12,395 nt of DNA from DATHXC01 sp041662005 (GTDB lineage Bacteria; Pseudomonadota; Gammaproteobacteria; Burkholderiales; Methylophilaceae), in assembly GCA_041662005.1 (NCBI GenBank), contig JBAZTJ010000076.1, positions 1-12,395 on the forward strand. Reading direction: 5' to 3'. Numbering within the stretch: the first letter of the stretch is position 1; each line of letters starts with the position of its first letter. Below the pieces are notes generated by a model. It had not been told where the DNA came from, did not search any database, and worked only from the letters and a program-made list of their open reading frames with translations. Positions 6,825-12,395 of the stretch are shown here, one piece after another. The position numbers and the translations under genes were made by a program.

Positions 6825-9389
6825 TTAAACCAGGCCCTTCAAGCGATAGAGTGCTTCCAGTGCCTGCTTGGGAGTAAGTTCATCCGGCTCCATCGTCTCC
6901 AACTCGCTAACCACTGGGTGCAACGGCAGCAACGGCTCCTTTTCAGCTTGGGCGAACATATCCGCTTGCGGACCAGAAACCAGGTTTTGTTGCTCCAATT
7001 GCGCGAGCTTACGCTTGGCAGAAGCGACCACTGATTTAGGAATCCCAGCCAACTGCGCCACCTGCAAGCCGTAGCTTTGGCTTGCAGGGCCATCTTCCAC
7101 ACTATGCAGAAAAACAATGCCATTGCCATGCTCCACTGCATCAAGATGCACATTGGCAGACTGCTTAAACTCTTCAACCAGCCTTGTCAGCTCAAAATAA
7201 TGGGTAGCAAACAGAGTATAACTACGATTTTTTTCCAATAACTGTTTAGCTACCGCCCAAGCCAGTGCCAAACCATCGAAGGTGGAAGTGCCGCGTCCAA
7301 TTTCATCAAGCAGTACCAGGCTTTTTGCTGTCGCATTATGCAGGATATTGGCGGTTTCGGTCATTTCCACCATAAAGGTAGATCGACCACCCGCAAGATC
7401 ATCCGAAGCACCGATACGGGTAAAAATTCTGTCTATACTGCCTATCCTGGCGGAGGTTGCAGGAATAAAGCTACCACAATGCGCGAGCAATACGATCAGG
7501 GCGGTTTGTCGCATATAGGTCGACTTACCGCCCATGTTTGGGCCGGTAATCAACAACAACTGCCGGTAGGGAGACAGTGCCACATCGTTGGCAATAAAAG
7601 GTTGAGCGATCTTCTCTACCACGGGATGGCGCCCACCAACAATCTCAAGGCCGGCCTCATCTACAAAATCCGGGGCAACATAATTCAAAGCCAGCGCACG
7701 CTCGGCAAAAGTACACAACACGTCCAGTTCAGCAACGGCCAGGGCATTACCCTGCAACACAGCAATATATTGGATCAGCGCGTTCAACACTGACTCATAT
7801 AATATTTTTTCCCGCGCCAGCGCCCTGTCATTGGCAGATAACACCTTATCCTCAAACGCTTTCAGCTCCGGCGTGATAAAGCGCTCGGCATTCTTTAACG
7901 TCTGCCGCCGACGATACTCAGCAGGAGCACTCTCCGCTTGGGCCCGGCTGATCTCAATATAGAAACCATGCACGCTGTTGTATTCGACCTTTAAATTACT
8001 GAGCCCTGTGCGCTCCCGCTCCTGTGTTTCGAACTTGAGCAGGAACTCACCGCAGTTAGTCTGGATGCCACGCAGTTCGTCCAGCTCCGCATCATAACCA
8101 TCGGCAATCACGCCACCTTCACGCAATACCGATGAAGGCTCAAGCTTGATAGCGAGCTGGAGCAAATCCAGCGCAGCCACTGGCACCTGCATTTTGACTG
8201 CCAGATCCGGAAGCAACCCGGTGGTCATACTCAATAATTGCGCCTGGATTAAAGGTAGCTGTTTCAAGCTGTCGCGTAATCCCGACAAGTCTCTTGGCCT
8301 TGCCGTTTTGAGTGCTATCCTTGCTGTGATGCGCTCAACATCCCCTATCGCCTTCATCATCTGACGCAAATCAACATACTGGCCGCCATAAATAAGGGTA
8401 GTTACTGCCTCATGTCGGGCTATGACGTCACCCCTGTATTGCAGTGGGTGATGCAACCAATGCCGTAAAAGCCTCGCCCCCATGGCGGTCTGAGTGGTAT
8501 TCAATAACGAGTACAGGGTAGGCGATGCTTCACCCCGCAATGTCTGGTCTATCTCCAGGTTGCGTCGGGTTGCTGCATCGAGTTGAATAAAGCTGCTGGC
8601 CTGCTCGACACGAAGTGAATTAATGTGTGGCAGCGTAGTACGCTGGGTATGTTTCACATAGTCCAGCAACGCTCCGGCAGCAGCAATGGCTGCTGTCAGG
8701 TCGGTCGCACCAAAGCCAGCCAGGTCATAAGTATTGAATTGCCTGGTCAGCGTCTGCCTGGCTGAATCCAGGTCAAACTGCCAGGGGGCAAGGCGCCGCT
8801 TTGGGCATTTTGCTGCCTCTATCGCCGAATGCGTAAAGTCGTCGGCATACAGCAGTTCGGCAGGGGCAATGCGCTCCATCTCCTGCGCCAATAAGCCGGA
8901 AGCGACCTCGCTCAAAACAAACTGTCCGGATGCCAGGTTAATACGTGCCAGGCCGATAACACCGTCCGCAGCATATACTGCCAGCAACAGATTATTGCGG
9001 CTGTCATCCAGCAACGCACTATCAGTCAATGTGCCCGGGGTAAGAATACGCGTTACCTGACGCTCCACCGGGCCTTTGCTTTTTGCTGGATCACCAATCT
9101 GTTCACAAATCGCTACTGCCTCACCAAGTTTGGTGAGCTTGGCGAGATACTGCTCTGCCGCGTGGTAAGGCACACCAGCCATCCGGATAGGCTCACCGTT
9201 GGATGCGCCGCGCTTGGTGAGGGTGATGCCGAGCAAACGCGAGGCTTTTTCGGCATCCTCATGAAACAATTCGTAAAAATCCCCCATGCGATAGAACAGC
9301 AACATATCAGGATGCTGCGCTTTGATCGCCAGATACTGGCGCATCATGGGGGTATGGCTCTCTGTATCTGGCTTACCACTATTAAGCAT
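6825..9389 (-). CDS. mutS: DNA mismatch repair ATPase MutS
   Basis: 854 residues, the full family length. MutS dimers recognise base mismatches and small loops, then recruit MutL using ATP. The N-terminal mismatch-binding domain has HTPMMRQYLAIKAQHPD and the wedge motif Phe38-Tyr39-Glu40 (GDFYELF). The connector and lever regions follow, with a clamp segment near 430-540. The C-terminal ATPase has Walker A GPNMGGKST at 616-624, the ST motif at about 663-672 (DDLAGGRSTF), Walker B with Asp695-Glu696 in LLDEIGRGTSTFDG, and FATHYFELT at 727-735. QADMF at 808-812 fits a beta-clamp binding peptide, and the last 35 residues match the short tetramerisation helix region. ATG 9389 gives the family N terminus including HTPMM, although no good ribosome binding site is seen. 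The upstream neighbour is a non-coding stretch; downstream is the GGDEF-EAL gene after 57 nt. No missing key residue or frameshift seen. Confidence 0.98.
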   Translation of the reverse strand: MLNSGKPDTESHTPMMRQYLAIKAQHPDMLLFYRMGDFYELFHEDAEKASRLLGITLTKRGASNGEPIRMAGVPYHAAEQYLAKLTKLGEAVAICEQIGDPAKSKGPVERQVTRILTPGTLTDSALLDDSRNNLLLAVYAADGVIGLARINLASGQFVLSEVASGLLAQEMERIAPAELLYADDFTHSAIEAAKCPKRRLAPWQFDLDSARQTLTRQFNTYDLAGFGATDLTAAIAAAGALLDYVKHTQRTTLPHINSLRVEQASSFIQLDAATRRNLEIDQTLRGEASPTLYSLLNTTQTAMGARLLRHWLHHPLQYRGDVIARHEAVTTLIYGGQYVDLRQMMKAIGDVERITARIALKTARPRDLSGLRDSLKQLPLIQAQLLSMTTGLLPDLAVKMQVPVAALDLLQLAIKLEPSSVLREGGVIADGYDAELDELRGIQTNCGEFLLKFETQERERTGLSNLKVEYNSVHGFYIEISRAQAESAPAEYRRRQTLKNAERFITPELKAFEDKVLSANDRALAREKILYESVLNALIQYIAVLQGNALAVAELDVLCTFAERALALNYVAPDFVDEAGLEIVGGRHPVVEKIAQPFIANDVALSPYRQLLLITGPNMGGKSTYMRQTALIVLLAHCGSFIPATSARIGSIDRIFTRIGASDDLAGGRSTFMVEMTETANILHNATAKSLVLLDEIGRGTSTFDGLALAWAVAKQLLEKNRSYTLFATHYFELTRLVEEFKQSANVHLDAVEHGNGIVFLHSVEDGPASQSYGLQVAQLAGIPKSVVASAKRKLAQLEQQNLVSGPQADMFAQAEKEPLLPLHPVVSELETMEPDELTPKQALEALYRLKGLV

Positions 9390-9698
9390 ATTATTTCAAT
9401 CAATTAAATTAGCGCTGCAGACAACGTTGAACCAAACCTAGCCTCACACCCCACTATGGAGCAATAATCCAGAAATTGTACATATTGTATTCGATGCCAA
9501 TCAAAACATAAGCAACGGTTTAATAGCAGATGCCTATTTTGAGGCAGTAAATAAAAGGTTAACAATGCCTGCATGCATTAAAAGCACAACCACTTAGGAG
9601 TATAAACCTTGGGAGAAATGAAAGCCGCTTGTAGGCAGGTGAGAATGAAGGCTAAGATTGGGTAAGCTGATACTGACCAGTCCGCTGATTATATTGTG
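9390..9698. other. About 300 nt upstream of mutS without a confident gene
   Basis: AT-rich stretch between mutS and the small hypothetical gene. It must hold the mutS leader and probably its promoter. It also contains a short plus-strand open frame without a start codon (9442-9597), a tiny plus-strand frame with a good AGGAG ahead of a TTG (9609-9665), and two weak 5-bp hairpins (9531-9546 and 9564-9579). No RNA gene, terminator with a T run, or direct repeat was recognised. Confidence 0.5.
9406..9435 (-). promoter_or_regulatory. mutS: Possible mutS promoter
   Basis: Read on the minus strand, TTGGTT (9430-9435) and TAATTT (9406-9411) are separated by 18 nt and lie about 17 nt ahead of the mutS start codon. 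Each matches the sigma-70 consensus only partly, so this is a candidate rather than a firm call. Confidence 0.2.
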
Positions 9699-9986
9699 CT
9701 ATGTTCGATCTAAATCCCTGATCAAACTTTCTAAATTTTCAAGAAATCCACGTCGCTCATACTTAAATGCGCGTACTCCGCTGCTAGTTTTTTTTCGACG
9801 ATCAAACTCAACAAATCCTACCTCTTGGACTTCCACTCCAAAATTATTTGTTATGCTTAAATCTGTTGAACCAGCTAACTTTTTTTGGGTTAACTCACTA
9901 TCGTTTGGATTTGACTGAGGGTAAATATCCTGGTGTAAGCAGCTAACCTCCTGAGATAAGGTTTCAGTTTCAGTTTCAGTTTCCAT
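9699..9986 (-). CDS. Small hypothetical protein with N-terminal Glu-Thr repeat
   Basis: 95 residues from ATG 9986. The frame also allows TTG at 9992, but AAGAGA lies at a proper distance (about 8 nt) only from the ATG. The start reads METETETETLSQE, encoded by a hexanucleotide repeat. A polar middle follows, then GVEVQEVGFVEFDRRKK, then a basic, probably helical tail AFKYERRGFLENLESLIRDLDRT. No signal peptide, membrane segment or known motif is present, and I do not recognise it. It is soluble, highly charged, and visibly more AT-rich than mutS. It starts 117 nt after the response regulator gene and ends about 310 nt before mutS. The overlapping plus-strand frame at 9658-9918 looks like its shadow. 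It could still be a chance frame, but the ribosome binding site and sensible residue make-up favour a real gene. Confidence 0.5.
   Translation of the reverse strand: METETETETLSQEVSCLHQDIYPQSNPNDSELTQKKLAGSTDLSITNNFGVEVQEVGFVEFDRRKKTSSGVRAFKYERRGFLENLESLIRDLDRT
9961..9984. repeat. Hexanucleotide tandem repeat, (GTTTCA)3 GTTTCC
   Basis: Three perfect GTTTCA units plus a fourth with one change lie inside the 5' end of the small hypothetical gene. On the minus strand they encode alternating Glu-Thr. Because the unit is 6 bp, gain or loss of a copy changes the protein by two residues and does not shift the frame. Confidence 0.8.
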
Positions 9987-10103
9987 TTTCAAATCTCTTT
10001 AAATCAAAACTATACGAATTTAAAGCAAATGCTATTTCATCCAAGTTACAGCATTAAGACTTAAATAAAGGAAAGTTAAACATGCCAGGAGCGATGTCAT
10101 TGT

Positions 10104-12332
10104 TTACGTTATATTTTCCCCTTCGCTTCTCAGCTGTAGACATCGATTCAAGATCAGATCATTGAACATACGTTCAGGGTTAGAGAGCAATTCAAGAACC
10201 TCACCACCTGGAATAGGCCTACTGAACAAAAAGCCTTGCATCACAATACAGCCAATGGATTGAATTGCTTGCATCTGCTCTACAGTTTCAACGCCCTCAG
10301 CAACCACATTAAGTCGAAAACCTTTGGCAATCGCTGCAATAGCACTAATGATAGGCAACTCTTGTTCCAGGCTCTGGATATCACTAACGAATGACTTATC
10401 AATCTTGATGCTATGTATAGGCAGCTTTTGCAGATAGGCAAGAGATGAGTACCCTGTGCCAAAATCATCAATAGCGATCTTCATACCATGGCTACTGAGC
10501 TCCTTAAGCTTAGAAATAGAGCTTTCAAGATTGCGCATCAGGAAGCTTTCGGTAATTTCTATTTCGATGACATCTGCGTTAATGTGATTTCTTTGCAATG
10601 GCCCAAGTAGCATCTGCACAAAATCATTTTTGAGCACTGACTCTGGCGAGATATTGAGTGCAATCCGTATATCGCCAAAGCCAGCTTCTTTCCAGTGGCT
10701 GTAATGCATGCATATCTGCCCTATCAGCCACTCTGTCAGCATGCCAATAAGTCCGGTTTCTTCCGCCAGCGGAATAAACTCTGCAGGAGATATCCAACCG
10801 CGCTCTGGATGATGCCATCTCGCTAGCGCTTCCAAACCGACGATACAACGGCTATCAAGATGTACTTGTGGTTGAAAATATAGATTAAGCTGATTATTTT
10901 CTATGGCCTTCCGCAACTCGTTTTCCAAGGAGAGCTTGCGCTGGAATACCGAATTCATTGACAGGTCATAGTGCCTGTATCCATTTTTTCCATCCCATTT
11001 GACATGGTACATGGCTATATCCGCACTTTTGGTGAGGGTGTCTATATCTTCGCCATGCTCAGGAAAAATAGAAATGCCTATGCTGGCAGATATGGATATT
11101 TCTCGATTATCAAGAATAAAAGGGGCTTCTAAGGCTTCCAGTATTTTTTTTGCAATCAAGGAGACATGATCACTGTCGACTATTTCCGAGAGTATTACCG
11201 TAAACTCATCGCCACCAATGCGTGCCAGCGTATCGCCCTGGCGTAGGCAGTCTTTAAGGCGGGCTGCAACATTTTTAAGTAGCTCATCCCCGTATACATG
11301 CCCCAGGGTATCATTGACCCATTTGAATCGATCCAGATCAAGAAACAGTATGCCAAGCTGGTGCTGATTGCGATTCGCATGCGCCATGGAAACACTCAGG
11401 CGATCATTGAATAATGCGCGGTTTGGCAACCCGGTCAGGGTGTCATGATAGGCCTGATAAGTCATCGCCTCTTCGGCTTTTTTCCTGTCACTAATATCCC
11501 GCGCTACGCCATAGGTCCCTGCAAAAGGAACTGACTCTTGAGCGTCCTTTTTGTAATAGCCCATGGAGTTAAGGACGATGGTAATGAAGCTGGTATCAAA
11601 ATATCGAAACTCTTCATCATCACTTCTGCATTTCAGCCTCAACTCAATATTACGGGAGGACCGTTCCCCTGTCCTGCGCTCATTAAATGCATACTTGGCA
11701 TGATCAAGATCCTCTTCATGCACCAAAATGGAATAATGCTGGCCGACCAACTCATCTACCGAGAAGCCAAGTAATGTCGTAACACGCTTGTTAGCAAAGG
11801 TAAACTTACCTTCATTATCCAGCGTATAAATAATATCCGGAGAACTATCCACCAGGTAATGATAAAGATTTTCGGAGTGCTGGAGCTTGTTGCTGGTACT
11901 TACGTGCAGACGTTCCAGATGGCTTTTGTGAAGCGCATTTTCAATGGTACGAAGTAACTCTTCTGGCTGGTAGGGTTTTCTTACAAAATCGTATATACCT
12001 TTACGCAAGGCCCTTACAGCCTCATTGATCGTGCCTGTTGCCGTGACCACGATGATAGGCATTTTAGGGTAACGCGCTAACAGGTAGTCCATGACCTCAT
12101 GTCCGCTCATCCCCGGCATGACTAAGTCAAGCAACACAAGATCAAATGTTTCAGTCTCTAGCAACCGAATACCGCTGGGGCCGCTATTCCGCACTTGCAC
12201 ATGATAGCCAACCAGTTCAGTCAGCTCACGAAGACTTTCTGCAAGATTGAAATCATCATCTATAATCAGCAGGCGTTCCTGATATTTTTTTTCTTTAACA
12301 AAGTCAACTATGGCAGGTACTTGAAAGGTCAT
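10104..12332 (-). CDS. Response regulator REC-PAS-GGDEF-EAL, cyclic di-GMP turnover
   Basis: 742 residues, soluble. The receiver domain (about 18-135) has the acidic cluster Asp25-Asp27, the phosphorylated Asp69 in LLDLVMPGMSG, Thr97 in VVTATG and Lys119 in VRKPYQP, so it should be controlled by a histidine kinase. A PAS domain follows (about 155-285, ending GVARDISDRKK). The GGDEF domain (about 292-455) has GGDEF at 373-377 and the inhibitory RxxD (RQGD) at 364-367. The EAL domain (about 465-715) has EAL at 501-503, Asn560, Glu592 in EIEITES, DDFGTG at 622-627, Lys643 and Glu679 in AEGVE. Both active sites therefore look complete. The start ATG at 12332 is the first in frame after a stop at 12354-12356, with a G-rich stretch (CGGGGC) just ahead. 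No kinase gene is visible; it may lie beyond the right edge. No terminator is seen after the stop. Confidence 0.93.
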   Translation of the reverse strand: MTFQVPAIVDFVKEKKYQERLLIIDDDFNLAESLRELTELVGYHVQVRNSGPSGIRLLETETFDLVLLDLVMPGMSGHEVMDYLLARYPKMPIIVVTATGTINEAVRALRKGIYDFVRKPYQPEELLRTIENALHKSHLERLHVSTSNKLQHSENLYHYLVDSSPDIIYTLDNEGKFTFANKRVTTLLGFSVDELVGQHYSILVHEEDLDHAKYAFNERRTGERSSRNIELRLKCRSDDEEFRYFDTSFITIVLNSMGYYKKDAQESVPFAGTYGVARDISDRKKAEEAMTYQAYHDTLTGLPNRALFNDRLSVSMAHANRNQHQLGILFLDLDRFKWVNDTLGHVYGDELLKNVAARLKDCLRQGDTLARIGGDEFTVILSEIVDSDHVSLIAKKILEALEAPFILDNREISISASIGISIFPEHGEDIDTLTKSADIAMYHVKWDGKNGYRHYDLSMNSVFQRKLSLENELRKAIENNQLNLYFQPQVHLDSRCIVGLEALARWHHPERGWISPAEFIPLAEETGLIGMLTEWLIGQICMHYSHWKEAGFGDIRIALNISPESVLKNDFVQMLLGPLQRNHINADVIEIEITESFLMRNLESSISKLKELSSHGMKIAIDDFGTGYSSLAYLQKLPIHSIKIDKSFVSDIQSLEQELPIISAIAAIAKGFRLNVVAEGVETVEQMQAIQSIGCIVMQGFLFSRPIPGGEVLELLSNPERMFNDLILNRCLQLRSEGENIT

Positions 12333-12348
12333 GGCGCCCCGACTTTTG

Positions 12349-12395
12349 TCATATCATTCCCCTGAGATCAATATCTAAATCATAAAGCCATACTT
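12349..12395 (-). CDS. Possible 3' end of an upstream gene (14 codons only)
   Basis: On the minus strand a frame runs from the window edge to TGA at 12349-12351, reading VWLYDLDIDLRGMI. If real, its gene ends 16 nt ahead of the response regulator start, as in an operon. Too short to be sure: a frame of this length is expected by chance. Confidence 0.2.
   Translation of the reverse strand, partial: VWLYDLDIDLRGMI

Noticed and set aside
7338..7793. Plus-strand open frame of 151 codons inside mutS
   Set aside because: Antisense to the well-conserved ATPase region of mutS, which explains the open frame.
9658..9918. Plus-strand open frame of 86 codons opposite the small hypothetical gene
   Set aside because: The minus-strand frame has the better ribosome binding site and a more natural, charged soluble composition.
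10077..10106. Inverted repeat TAAACA/TGTTTA at the end of the response regulator gene as a terminator
   Set aside because: Only a 6-bp AT-rich stem overlapping the stop codon, with a long loop; too weak to call.

Overview
The window reads as an ordinary chromosomal segment of a Gram-negative proteobacterium. The best guess is a betaproteobacterium, possibly of the methylotroph type (Methylophilaceae-like), because the MutS, SlyD, Bcp and RoxA-type proteins look proteobacterial, base composition is moderate, and long PAS/GGDEF/EAL proteins are common in that group. This placement is inference from reading the proteins, not from a search. No RNA gene, IS element, prophage or CRISPR array was found.

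Left edge (1-556): the 3' end of an unrecognised plus-strand gene that continues upstream of the window, followed by a strong hairpin terminator between convergent genes. Next (557-3053, minus strand) is a tight three-gene unit read right to left: a RoxA/YcfD-type cupin ribosomal-protein arginine hydroxylase, a short protein of unknown function resembling a phospholipase-D-like fold, and an exported short secretin-like protein. Spacings are 24 and 4 nt, so co-transcription is likely. The functional link between a cytoplasmic ribosome oxygenase and an exported secretin-like protein is unexplained.

Divergently (3114-4095, plus strand) lie a Bcp-type peroxiredoxin and a SlyD-type FKBP peptidyl-prolyl isomerase with a histidine-rich tail, 40 nt apart. 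Together they are a small protein- and redox-protection pair.

The right two thirds (4158-12332) are all on the minus strand. Read in the direction of transcription they are: a soluble response regulator REC-PAS-GGDEF-EAL, a small AT-rich hypothetical protein that starts with a Glu-Thr repeat, the DNA mismatch repair ATPase MutS, and a membrane CHASE-PAS-GGDEF-EAL sensor. Both GGDEF-EAL proteins keep a complete cyclase motif, an RxxD inhibitory site and the complete phosphodiesterase residue set. Each could therefore make or degrade cyclic di-GMP, one in response to phosphorylation and the other to a periplasmic ligand. About 300 nt upstream of mutS hold no confident gene.

No convincing new multi-gene system is visible. 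The items most worth a second look are the RoxA / PLD-like / secretin-like unit, the unknown left-edge gene, and the small Glu-Thr-repeat protein.
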